DNA of 64,000 bases from Protonemura montana (taxonomy: Eukaryota; Arthropoda; Insecta; Plecoptera; Nemouridae), in contig OX387610.1 in the NCBI GenBank assembly GCA_947568835.1, positions 13,993,001-14,057,000 of the forward strand, written 5' to 3'. Positions 34,169 through 45,910 of this stretch are shown piece by piece; position 1 is the first letter of the stretch, and the number at the start of each line of letters is the position of its first letter. The notes under the pieces were generated by a model. It ran no database searches. It worked only from the letters and a program-made list of their open reading frames with translations, and was not told the origin of the DNA. A program made the position numbers and the translations under genes.

Positions 34169-36416
34169 ACGTTTCAACATTAACACTGGGCTTCCGACTA
34201 AACCTGTAAACCCAGCGATACTGTACCTATATTTGCGTGTGCATAAAAGCTTACCAATATGCTTAAACCCCATCATTTATACGCTTACTCTTGACATTCC
34301 CTAAAGTACGCACGGCGACACACGCATTTTCACGCATATCGTGCGTATGAAAGTCGCATTGCGCCTCGACGCCCCTCACCCCATTGTTTCATCGAAGCAC
34401 GATCCAACCCCCGACCGCCGCCTGACCGCCTCCGGGGGGTGGCAATTGTAAAAACAGTCGGTGTCCAGGAATAAACCGCGGTTAAACCGTTTAGTATTCT
34501 TTCGATGACAGAATTATTAAACGTGTTTTGATTTTCTGAACGCTCATTATATCGTGTCGTTGTTTTAAATTGGTTAATTATTATTGTATCTATATAAAAT
34601 TTTAATTGCTTTCAGGGTAGAAATATTTAAATAATTGCTGTAATTATTTGAAGGTTCATGAATGATGTATATATCTTTGAATACTATAACTTTTTTTTTA
34701 TGGCAGTACTGTAGAATTTAAATTTTTTTTTTAATATAAATTGACTTTGATGAGAAAATGACTGTTACTTTTGCTGTGCGACAAACGGGATTTTATTTCC
34801 TATTTTCCCTTTCATTCTGAAATGACTTTAGTAAGTTGACCGACGTCCCATAGCGTCATTAACCGAAATTAAAAACATGTCAAAACAAAACCTCGACCAA
34901 ATAATTACAGCAGAGGCAGTTTTTCAATTTAAAGCTAGGGCGAGTTTGAACTGTCACCGGTATTTTCTGGGTGAAATCTGTTGATTGCAGGTTTTGATGG
35001 GCTATGCACGTGCATTAAATGTGCCAGGCTTTATTATGCAAAGAGTTCAAAAGGTCCACGAGTCCCATAGCAATTAAAACCAGTGCTTAACGCGGGTTAA
35101 TGAACAAGTTATCTGACTTATCGGTCAAATAACCAGCAAATGGATGTCTGGCATTTACGATATCCATGTAAAACTCATAGATTGTGTCATCAATTTGGAT
35201 GAAAAAAAAGGGAAAAATTCATATAGTTACTTTATGATAAACCAATTTTTTGTAGTTTTTTTAAATATAGTTATGTTATGAATGGTTGGGGAGACACATC
35301 ACATGAAAGTTAAATTACAAAAGTTGACGAACCGTGTTAAAATCGATCCTTTTTAACAAAGCGTCACACAAAAAACCGAAACGAATCAATCAGAAATCGT
35401 GTAAAGTTGTGTTTTTTTATTAAACACAACCAACATCAACAGCAAATGTGTGCCAATTCGACGGAAACGAATCGACAACTCGTTTGAATCCTGCAACTAC
35501 ACCAAAAACAAACAGATCAATGACACAAAACTAAATCAGCAAAGCGACTGCTTTTTCAATGGTTTTAACTCAAAATCTAGCATCTGCATAATTTCGCTGT
35601 TCATGCCCAAGTCTCTGCCATGGACGTGACAGGTCATCGAAGCCAACTCAACGCACAGGGTTCAATTTGATCGCTATGGTAACTGTAATTATATTATCAT
35701 ACAGAAAATTACGCACCCTAGTTTTCCTGCACACATGGGCAAGGACAACACATGAATAAATAGCCGACGGGGGCATGGACGTTTCAGAGGGGGGTTTGTA
35801 GGGTATGGTCAACAGAATAGAAACAGATTATACGTTTTAATAAAGCAAAAATATTTTGGCCATCGCCATTGTGTCGTAAATGACCCTAGCGCCTAAGGGT
35901 AGAGGAGAATTTCGCTTGGTTTATTAGCTTTATTCGGAAGCGTATCTAGAGCAACTCATCTATCTTTAGTAGATAGATTGTCAAGGAAAATTTTAACTAA
36001 GCTAATTTTCAATGAGTTTCGTGAGAGACTGGTTTAATTAATTTTTTCTTTCTGCTATTTTTCTTTCTTGTCAGTAATTATGCTCGTTACGGTAGGCGTG
36101 TTGATTGCAAGTCGTTAATCGCTCTCATCTGTTTCACAGACAGGGATTAAGTTGATTAACCTAATTATTAATATTTTTTCGTTGTGATTTTTTAATAGTA
36201 CACTACCATGGTAAACAGCAACCTAGCAGATACGATGAACAGGTAATTTCACTTCAATTTTGTACCGTTTTCGACTGTCCTGCATTAGGGTGGATTTGAA
36301 ACTTGGTGACGCCATGCTCTCTATCAGGTTTGCACCAGCTCCGAGCTAGGCCACTCAATTTCCAATTGCACCATAGACATTTTCGACGCAAGAAAAGTCT
36401 ATTTCGGTTTAAAAAA
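34169..36416. other. No gene seen
   Basis: A GC-rich patch at about 34300-34445 (CGCACGGCG, CCGCCTCCGGGGGG) has no recognised feature. The rest is AT-rich. Confidence 0.45.
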
Positions 36417-36706
36417 CGGTTTAACATTAACGTTCTGTCTCTACCTAGAACCTGCACACTCAACGGTTTAACATTAAAGTTCTGTCTCTACCTAGAACCT
36501 GCACACTCAACGGTTTCTCATTAAAGTTCTGTCTCTACCTAGAACCTGCACTCTCAACGGTTTAACATTGACGTTCTACCTCTACCTAGAACCTCTACCT
36601 GCACACTCAACGGTTTAACATCAACGTTCTGTCTCTACCTAGAACCTGCACACTCAACGGCTTAACATTAACGTTCTGTCTCCACCTAGAACCTGCACAC
36701 TCAACG
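36417..36706 (+). repeat. 47-bp tandem repeat, about 6 copies
   Basis: The unit starts CGGTTTAACATTAACGTTCT and ends ACCTGCACACTCAA. One copy carries an internal duplication of the ACCTCTACCT part near 36590. Confidence 0.94.
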
Positions 36707-39700
36707 AAGCTACGGTACCCTAACGAAGACCGGAGTTACCAAATCGCCAAACCTCTCGGTTGCCTGTTATCCATTTTCTAACAGTAATTACATCCCTCGA
36801 AAACAACACTCCCAAACAAAAAAGAAACAAATTACATTCTCAATTAGAATTTGCCACCAAAAGCTTATTCTGTTTCCCAAAGTCTCTGAAGGCATCAGCA
36901 GCTAGATTACCATAAGAGTGTTTTGCTACATGAAGGCAAGCGTCGAGGGTGACTGATGTTTCTGTTCTGCCAAGCAAATACCTCGAGGGTTGTATTTGGA
37001 TGATATTGACAAGAGAAACTCGTCCCCTCCGTAGCTAGTCCCGTCGATCAGAGAAGACGACCATGTTGTTGTCCCGTTGCCACTATAGGGTTTCACGACA
37101 GCTAGCAGTAAACGTGTTGGGAATTTGATGATCTGACAAAGGGGCTATTTTTAAAGTGGTGTTTGTATGATGTAGTTTTGGACAGGAGCTGTGAGTTTCT
37201 TTTGGGGCAAAGGTATTTTTGAATGCTTTTTTTTTTTATTAATAGTGTATTCACTATTGTTTTCATTTGTCACCACTTCACTATTTCAAATCAGTTGTCC
37301 AATAATGTACTCTTGACTTTTGGTACCATGGTAATATCCTACTACGAACGAAAATACAGCACAAGACCAAGATTTTCCTCTCGGTTCTCTCGCATTTTCC
37401 GACATTTCCCCAACTTTCCGGCGATGCTGTGACAACGAAATTGAACTTGTGAACTTGGAGCTCGCCACCCTTGTTCACTTTTCCTGTCACCCTTCTCTGC
37501 TCCGAGATAGAATCTAATTAACGGCGTCAAAGCTTCCGGCCAAACTGCATTGCTGGGTTCAAACTCCACTCACAAAACACAATTTATAATTTCATTGTCA
37601 TCATCACAGCTTTTCTTTGCGTCGTTTTCATGTTTTGATATCAAAGATTGCTTGTAATTCAATGAAATCATATTTAATTGTAAGTTTGATTTGTTCGCTG
37701 CATTGTAATAATACCTGAACTAAAATATGTCACATTAAATTTGATTTCTTATGAATTTTTTCGGTTTTTTTAACAAAAATTCAATTTAACTACAATGCAC
37801 ATCAAAAGATAAACATGCATTTATATTTTGTGTCGTAAAACAGTAAAACTAAAATATTGTTCTCATTTAGAAAACAGGAAATAAAAATGTGTCGTTAAAT
37901 CGAATGTATACCACGAACGAGCAAATTAAAATCTTTTACTCTTGAAAAAAAAATATTCTAGTTCACGTTCATCACGTTTCCTCCTTTATTCTAAATTATC
38001 AGAGTACATTTTTTATATAACTCTACATAAATGTTTAGCGTTGTAATAAATCTATCCCTTGGTCTAATTTAAATTTAATCACACTCGGACGTAGGATCGC
38101 AAAGCCTCGGCGCTTGGAAGGAGATCGAGCCTGATTTGAGAGTGAAGATTCTCGACCCCGAATTGCTTTCGTCCTTTCATCCTTGATGAGTTGCAGCCAC
38201 AGGAAATCTTGGCTACGTCTCGACTAGGGTTTAACCGCATTGGTCCTCAGGATCAAACTGCCAGCAAATACTTAAGTGTATTGCCAGACCGTCCTGGAAA
38301 AAATTGCTGGAGGATCTTTTGAAAACGTCGGAGCCACAGAAATGGTATGTCTTTATTGGAGATGGAGGAATGGGGTTGGATTTTTACGGGGTTGTTAAGA
38401 TAAAAGATGCTGACGGGTGATTGGTTAAGAAAATGATATGCCATGATCTTTAATGGTTATGATTGGGTTTTAAAACTAGGTGATAAACTGCAGATGCAAA
38501 CATTGAATTTGCTACTTATGGAAAAACTGTTAAATTTTGAATCGACATTGAGCTAGACTCGGCTTAAAGATGGAATTAATTTTAACTTATTTTCCAGTAT
38601 TTCGAAACGTTTAAAAACAAGTAATCAAATACAAAACTTACTTAAAAAACTTAACTTTAAAATTAAGTATCTTTTCAAGAAGACATTATTCTTTGACGCC
38701 AAACAAAGTATATTTTAAAGCAGTCAATATTTTTGCTTTGGGCAAATTTTTCGTTTAAAATTTGAGCCTAGATTAACGAAGGTTTAAATTTTTAACAACT
38801 CATTTGGTGCAAAAAAAATCCAGTCATAACCATGAAGTATTTTTATCCCGAAACAGCACATTTTAATTTAAAAATGTAGGCAATATTCATGTTTTCATCG
38901 TTGAATGGACTATAGTTTCAATTCGACATTTGCAAATTGTTATAAATTTGAAGAAAAACCCATTGCCTAAACTGAGTTTAACCAAAGTTTAGTCTGATGT
39001 TGGAGAATTTAACGACCCGCTTACTTTTGTTAAACATATTACTAACACGAACATTGTCTGTTAACAAAGGGATTTTCACCGAAACGGTACAAAAACAGAG
39101 TGGTTTTATTTACAGCAACAACAATCGAAGATAAATTTAATTAAAAACAAAAAGGCACGGCAAATTTCCCAGTTACCAATTTTTTAAATTATTAACATAT
39201 TTTTTTACCCATTTCAAATTACAAACTGTACTTTAAACCCACAGTCACAATATCCACAACTAAATGATCAACCGCCAAATGAACACATCTGTATTCAAAA
39301 CCATAACACACATAAAAAATTCAAATTCTATTTCAAAACTAAAAACCCTCCACGTACGCAGCTCTAGCACGCAAATGCGTAATCCCATCATCGCGTTAAT
39401 GTAACGAGTATAGTCATCATCACACGCGTCGTTCTTTTAGTGCGTGCGCAGAATGCGTGCGCCAGCAAGACCGAGCACAAAATGTGCGTAAAGGCGGCAA
39501 ACTGTGCGTAAGGGATAGCGGGACCCAACAGCCCCAAGGCTGAAAGGGAGGTATAGTGCCGCATACCCTTTCTCTTGTGGCATTTCCCCCGTTCTATACC
39601 AGACTTCTCCTCGTCTACAAAGGAGCAAAGAAGCTTCTCACATCCTAGTGTTTGAAAAGCATGATTATTTTGAAGATAGCCCTTTTTTCCGTCTTTTATA

Positions 39701-39896
39701 TTCTAAAAGAACTCTTAAAATATTGAGAAAAAGACATCGATACATGGACACGAAAGAAAAAGGCTGTGACAGTTAAAAAAATATCTTAAACTGATTTTTT
39801 TTAATGCTAATACACCTGGAAAAAATTGCTTTAGAAAACACGTGGTAAGGTAAGATTAGAGAGACAACGTCAAATTGTAGTTACTTGAGATTGACA
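36707..39896. other. No gene seen
   Basis: GC-richer patches at 38085-38240 and 39420-39610 were examined for tRNA, SINE and protein signatures without result. The rest is AT-rich. Confidence 0.45.
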
Positions 39897-40016
39897 GGTT
39901 GTGACGTGATATAGCGTCACTAGAATCAGAGTGACTGTGAGTATTCACAGCCTCTTGGTTCTACTCCTTGGAGATCCGTCATTCTCATCAAATACACTAA
40001 ATTTGTCTCAAAAAGC
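39897..40016 (+). repeat. 120-bp dispersed repeat with palindromic start, copy 1
   Basis: Begins GTGACGTGATATAGCGTCAC, an imperfect palindrome, then AGAATCAGAGTGACTGTGAG. A closely similar copy lies at 60286-60402. Here it runs directly into the tRNA-like array; at 60 kb it runs directly into the tRNA-SINE tail. It therefore behaves as an alternative 5' module of the same SINE family. Confidence 0.75.
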
Positions 40017-40020
40017 CAGT

Positions 40021-40440
40021 GTCCAAGTAGCTCGATTGGTTAGAGCAACACCTGCGACAGGTGGAGATCGGGGTCCAAGTAGCTCAATTTGTTAGAGCAA
40101 CACCCGCGACAGGTGGAGATCGGGGTCCAAGTAGCTAAATTGGTTAGAGCAACACCCGTGACAGGTGGATATCGGGGTCCAAGTAGCTCAATTGGTTAGA
40201 GCAACACCCACGACAGGTGGAGATCGGGGTCCAAGTAGCTCAATTGGTTAGAGTAACACCCGCGACAGGTGGAGATCGGGGTCCAAGTAGCTCAATTGGT
40301 TAGAGCAACACCCGCGACAGGTGGAGATCGGGGTCCAAGTAGCTCAATTGGTTAGAGCAACACCCGCGACAGGTGGAGATCGGGGTTCGTGTTCCCGTTA
40401 GGACATCAAATTTTGAGACGGTTAAAGTGTTTATAATAAT
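40021..40440 (+). mobile_element. tRNA-headed SINE with seven tandem heads
   Basis: A 52-bp unit (GTCCAAGTAGCTCAATTGGT, TAGAGCAACACCCGCGACAG, GTGGAGATCGGG) starts at 40021, 40073, 40125, 40177, 40229, 40281 and 40333. Units 1-6 carry the A box, D arm and anticodon arm but stop before the T arm. Only the last continues into GGGGTTCGTGTTCCCG and the tail TTTTGAGACGGTTAAAGTG. The junction falls on the shared GGGGT, which suggests slippage or unequal crossing over. Confidence 0.88.
40333..40404 (+). ncRNA. tRNA-like pseudogene, complete cloverleaf of the last head
   Basis: Seventy-two bases fold as a tRNA. The acceptor GTCCAAG pairs with TTAGGAC, 6 of 7 counting a G-T pair. The D stem is GCTC/GAGC, the anticodon stem about CACC/GGTG, and the T arm CGGGG, loop TTCGTGT, TCCCG. 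The expected T at position 33 is G, so it is unlikely to be a working tRNA. I infer a SINE promoter head rather than a host tRNA gene. Confidence 0.6.
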
Positions 40441-40867
40441 AGAATACCGTTTACTTTGTTGTCAAATTTTGACTTTTGAAATTAAAGTGATAAATCGTAG
40501 GAAATATCAAGAATTAAGCATTCCAGACTTACGCGCTCAATTGCGATATGTACTAGACGTTTTAGCAAAATTATTATTATTATTAATTCTTTATTGTAAA
40601 CAGACTATGACCCACAAGAACAATTTAATGGTTTTAATCAGAATCGATTTTGATTTTGGTTCCACCACATAAAAACCGTGATTCCAGTTTATCACCGAAC
40701 TTATATTTATTCAGCTGCATATGCATTTTCCCCTTTATCAGTGCTCCATGAAAAGACACCTCAAAAAAACGCTCATGTACATCCCGTATTCATCCCGTAT
40801 TCATCCCGAAACATTCACATCCGACAACGCCTTTAGCGTTATGAGACGGCCTCTTCATCGCTACGTG

Positions 40868-41110
40868 ATAAGAGACGCCGACGCCGACGCTGACGCCGAC
40901 GCCGTGTTTCGCAGTCGAGCGATTCGCAGTCGAGCGTTTTATCTGCAAGCGCTACCGACGTCGACGCGTGGAATGCGAATGTGTTTTGTTTCGAGTGACG
41001 TCGCGACGCTCTACGTTTTTAACGCGACGCCGAGGGCCACTTCATGCCGATGCGTGGATCGAGGGGCGTCGGGTTCATGACAGTGGCGTACACGGTTAGT
41101 CGTCTCTTAT
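40868..41110. mobile_element. CpG-rich GACG island bounded by 10-bp inverted repeats
   Basis: ATAAGAGACG at 40868 is perfectly inverted as CGTCTCTTAT at 41101-41110. The interior starts with GACGCCGACGCCGACGCTG and contains duplicated CGCAGTCGAGCG, GTCGACGCG and GTCGCGACGC. The structure suggests a non-autonomous DNA transposon related to the islands near 6.0 and 45.8 kb. The ORF at 40721-41080 crossing it is not credible. Confidence 0.5.
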
Positions 41111-41371
41111 TGTTGGCGACGATCAGCTGTTTGATCTCACATAATTAACTTAGATTTGATTTTGATAGAAATAATTGAGTTACTAAAACTTTTGATAGCA
41201 GCCGAGCTCTTACGGAAATCTCTCGAGTTTTTGATGTCACCCACCAAATATTCAAAGGTGAACGAGTTTCAAAATAACTTTAATTTTAAGACACCTTAAA
41301 AAATGCAGACATTAAGCGAAAATATTGTTTTACCCAAAAACATTTTGTAAAGCGTGAATCTGGTTCAGGTA
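41111..41371. other. No gene seen
   Basis: AT-rich spacer between the GACG island and the 5S relic. Confidence 0.4.
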
Positions 41372-41425
41372 AGTTGGGGTAAGTTAAGCAACACTACGTT
41401 TATTCCGGTGTTGGATAGGTAACCA
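41372..41425 (+). mobile_element. Diverged relic of the 5S-like SINE head
   Basis: GTTAAGCAACACTACG, then GGTGTTGGATAGGTAACC, follows the order of the 5S-like head with substitutions. No body or tail is attached. Confidence 0.55.
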
Positions 41426-44400
41426 AATATGGTTCAAAAAAGTTGTAATTAGCTTCTGTACAGTTCTTAAACGGCTCAAACAATACTTCCTGCCGGTATC
41501 TAATTCAACCCTATCAAAGCTCGCTCTTTAATGGCAAGAGGAATGTTATATGCAATCTTACTTAGCGATTTCTTGCAGTGAACGCACAGAAATGGCTGTA
41601 CTGAAGCTAATAAAAAATCTCGGAGGTTTTTTTTTAAGATTTTACTGGACGTACGCCACTGGATGGTATTTTTTTGAAGGTAAGGTGTTTAAAGGAGTCG
41701 AGTATATGAAAGAAAATTTGACTTTTCAAGAGGAAATTTTGTTGTTTTTTTGTTTGTAGGTATGACAATATTGCTGCTTTGTTCAGATGTGTTCAGATGT
41801 GTTTAGATGGGATGTTAGGAGTATCTTTATGGAGGCAATTTGTATGTGATTGTTATCATAGGGCTGAAGATGAAAACTGTGTTTCATGCAAAAACCAGTT
41901 CCGTGTGCTGTTCTGAGCTAAAAGTAATAGGAAGTAAAGTCACTGAACGTTTAAATCTTGATTTTCAGTCGTATTGCTTCATCAAAATTACAGATATTTT
42001 CGCTTAATAAATAATGAAGATTTTGACATATTTTACTTGTCTTTTAAAATGTCATTCATAGTTATGATGCCTTACTTATTTTCAGAAAAACTTTGTATTG
42101 AGTTTTTTTGGAAATCTAGTTTAAACCTGTATCTTGCATTCCTTATAAACATATTTTGCACAGTAATTATTTGTTTTACGTTACATTTTGGTACTGAATC
42201 CAAATACTTTCCATAAATTACATCAAGAAACGCACACAATTTAAGCGATAATCGAAATCTTGACAAAAAAAAACCATTGCATTTTTCCGCTGACTTTGCC
42301 GACTTTCCTCGTCGGGTGAAAGTGCGTGCGGCGGGCGTGTCTTTCCACGCATTAGGCGCGTGCTTTATTGCGTGCATCATTGTGTGTCCACCGTTCGAGT
42401 GGAGGAAATGGGAAAGCGAAAGGAAAAGGAAAACTGCCACGCATTTCCCCGCTGGGCTCGAGCTGCGAGAAGATCAAGAATGCCTTTTATGCACATGAAA
42501 AGGCTTGAAGCCCTAAGGAGCAAGGGTCAGTTAAAACTGTTTTGGGTCGTAACGAGGAAGATTGACCCAAAGGATTTGCTTCTTATTTTCTTATGGAATT
42601 TGGTAAATTGATACTAAGGAAAAAATAAAGCCGTTGCCCAGAGGGTTTCCCTTGTGTTGTTTTAGATAGCAGAAGGGCTATGACCATTACATAAAAGTCA
42701 ATTGCGGAAAATTTACATTGCCCATCGTTTCAACTTTAAGTGTTGTGCTTTCATACTTCAAATATACGTTGATTAATACAACCAGGATCAGAAAATGTTA
42801 TGCTGTGTTTTTACACAGTAAAAAAAAAGCCCATAAGCATATTTATGTATCTGAAGTTACAGTTGAAATGAAGTAATGTGATTGCAGGACGGTGCAAAAG
42901 AAGTTTGGTTGTATGCTTAGTGTTTTTTTTTCTATCTCTATCCTCTTTAAAGTTAACCGAACTGAATTTTGAAGTTAGCAGTGACATATAAAAACGATAA
43001 AAACTTATACAAATACAAACATCAGATCACTGGAGAGATGCTTCAAAACTTGGTATTAAATCATAGCAAATAAATACGTAGCAATTATGCCCTAGAGATT
43101 GAAACTTTTCTCGTATTCTGTCGGAAAACTCTTTGCCGATGCTGGCAAAATACACTCGAGAAATTCGCTGATGTACACTCATTTATTTCTTTAACGAGAT
43201 GAAAAAGAAAAAAATTTATAAATATAGCTCCTAAGCTCCAGAAAAGTTTATGTTTGTAGTAAGAGTAACGTAAAAATTATAAAGTACCTTAAAAAAAAAA
43301 AAAAAAACTCAATTTCCCGATTTTCTTTACAATATACCTTAGACACCTCCGTCTTAATCCAGGACCTTGCGTGCCAACACTTTCCCAATCAACTCCTTCA
43401 CCCTCCTTCACTTCCTTCACTTCCTTTTCTATCCAACGCCTACATAACAAAAAAAAACCTAATCTATTAATCATGAGCTCCCGGTTTTACTCTGGCTTCA
43501 TCGTTTATTCCCCAAAGAACAATTCGATGATCAAAGCTAAGACAACTATTCCAAACATCGTGATATTCTGGGTGATCCCGTGAAGGAAATATTTCTTCCT
43601 AGCTTCACTGTTAAAGATCACTGAGATCGGTTCCCCCCTTGCAGTAAATGTCACCTAAATTTATCGTTTTCTTCCCAAGAAATCGATCATTCAACCGCCA
43701 TATGTTTAGTTTCAGTCTATGTTGACGCTTCACACTCATTTCGAGGGATTTTCTCATTGAATTTAGCTATTCTAGTCAACGTTAAAACAGCCAAAGAAAC
43801 AGGAAAGTATGTCACAGCTTAGCTACAATCATTACTATTACCAATTTACCTAAAGCTTTTAAAGGCAAAAAACATAATATGATTTTACATGTTGATTTAT
43901 GCTATGATTTTCTATATTAAGTGTCATTGTGTAAAGATTTATATCAAATAAAGCTACAGTTTAATCCAGTTTTTAATAACGAAATGTTAATTATTCTTGA
44001 ATAAACAAAAAAAAATCCGTTTTTTGACATTAAATCGCAACAAAAAAATTGTAAATTCAGTATACAGTCACTTTGAAACATTGTCGCTTTAAATTTCACT
44101 AAAAATTTACCGAATTTCAAATAGATCCACGTGTCCCATTCAAAGAGGAAAATCCAAATAGCAAAGCAAATAAACAAATACAACAAAAACGTCGCTATGT
44201 CGTGCATAGGAATGATCCATCTTTGATATCCATCTATTCGAATAACAACACACAAGTTTGTGCTTCCTCATTGCTATGAAAGAACCTCCCGACCCCCCCG
44301 ACCCACCGACATCAATCAATCATCTGTGACTGGTGTGCACCAAGCACGCCACTTTGAATACAACTCTACCAAGTACTTTCCCATTGCAAACGAGGGGGGA

Positions 44401-44887
44401 AAACTGTCGAATGGAAACTCGGAAAAGCTATTTTCTAGTCAAACATGAGGGTGATGTCAAAAGAAATAATCGATTGTTATTTTTTTTTTTTTTTGAGTGA
44501 ATTTGTATGGTTTTTAGCATCTGTGATCGCATGAAATTGAGTGTTTTTTAGTGTGAGGCAAGTAGATGGAAACGGTCGACCACATTAACTAGCTTCTAAA
44601 ATGTAATTGCTTAAGTTTTCATATGAATAACTCGCAATCAAGATGCTATTTGTAAGTTTATGAAAGCAGCAGTTAAAATTATCACAGTTTTAAGATTCAA
44701 TTCGCAAAGACAGCAGACAATTGTTAGACAAAGCCAGACACGAGAAAGTTTTTTTTATAAAAAAAACTCATTTTTGACAAAGAAACAGGAAAAGTGTTTT
44801 CCAGTTCAAAAGCCTGAACCATTCATTAGTGTATTTTTCATGCACATTGAAGGTCGACTGGCTTATCAATAGAAAATTAAGCATTTC
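41426..44887. other. No gene seen
   Basis: A GC-richer patch at about 42290-42480 (GTGCGTGCGGCGGGCG) has ORFs on both strands with no known motif. An A17-18 tract lies at about 43291-43307. The rest is AT-rich. Confidence 0.45.
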
Positions 44888-45337
44888 TCGGAGTTAAGCA
44901 ACACTGCGCTGAGTCAGGTATTGGATGGGTGACCATCATACACATGACCAGTTCTGTTCGGGAGAGAGGTTGGAGGGATGAAAGTTAGTACAGCAACTTC
45001 ACTCGCCTTGCTTATCAACCTCTCGACAGCAACTTCACTCGCCTTGCTTATCAACCTCTCGACAGCAACTTCACTCGCCTTGCTTATCAACCTCTCGACA
45101 GCATGGATTTGTGGAGGAATCCTGTTGTTCACGTTGTACCGTCCTTCGGAAGGGACGTTAAGCCGGTGGTCCCCTTGGTGCTGTTCGACAGGAGTAGGCT
45201 ACGTGCCGGCACCGAGTTTCCCCTCCTCCCTTCTAGGTTAAGTAGATGCATTAACGTCCGCTCATTCACCGACGCCAATAGACCTGCACTGCATGGCCAG
45301 ATGTCAAAACAATGCGTCGTTAAACACCTTAAAAATT
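44888..45337 (+). mobile_element. 5S rRNA-headed SINE, copy 4 (1 head, 3 body modules)
   Basis: It starts inside the head (GGAGTTAAGCAACACTGCGC), so it is 5' truncated. One head core is followed by three 36-bp modules at 44991-45098, the CGTCCTTCGGAAGGGACG hairpin, and the end AAAACAATGCGTCGTTAAAC. The modules keep frame and give short spurious ORFs. Confidence 0.87.
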
Positions 45338-45794
45338 CAATATAATTGACGAGATTCAACAAATATTTTAACAAAACTTTACAGATATTCAAATAAAATG
45401 GTGAACACTATTTTTTTAATCATAACACTTGGTATTTTACGAAAATGTCCTTTTTACGAAAAAAAAATAATTTCGCATTGGGATACTTAGTAAAATTGAT
45501 TATTTTTTCACAGATTTATATAATTTTTTCCCTTTTCCGAAACGTGGAAAAAAAATGTTAATAAAAAATAAATAAAAAATGTTAGTTTTAAAAGTGTTTT
45601 GTTTAACTAGTGCTACGGTTTGTAAGACTATTTAACCCCAGCAACTTCTCGATTGTTGTAAGAAACTTGTTCTGCGTCTCAGTTTTGTTGAAATCGCGAG
45701 CGTACGGATTAGCATAGCTCCAGTTGAACGGAGGAAGGAAGGAAATGTCTGAGTCTTTATCATAACACAAGAAGCGTCGAGCTATCTTCGAAGT
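45338..45794. other. No gene seen
   Basis: AT-rich with long A and T runs. Confidence 0.45.
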
Positions 45795-45910
45795 AAGACT
45801 TCACCGTGGTCCGACTGCTTTTACGACGTCGTTAAAAACCGACGCTGTGACGTCACGAGAGCGCGTAGCGTCGCGACGGTGGTAATTTCACGTCTGCGAT
45901 AAGAGGTAAT
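45795..45910. repeat. CpG-rich GACG/CGTC island
   Basis: TTACGACGTCGTTAAAAACCGACG and GTAGCGTCGCGACGGTGG stand out in AT-rich DNA. CACCGTGGT near the left and ACGGTGGT near the right resemble each other in direct orientation. GATAAGAGG just beyond recalls the flank of the 40.87-kb island. Confidence 0.4.

Noticed and set aside
33731..34304. Overlapping ORFs of 78-181 codons on both strands as genes
   Set aside because: A 60-bp period without stop codons opens several frames at once. The simultaneous openness on both strands argues for repeat by-products.
40333..40404. Functional tRNA gene
   Set aside because: T at position 33 is missing, upstream partial copies exist, and the SINE tail follows directly. 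A retroposon head fits better.
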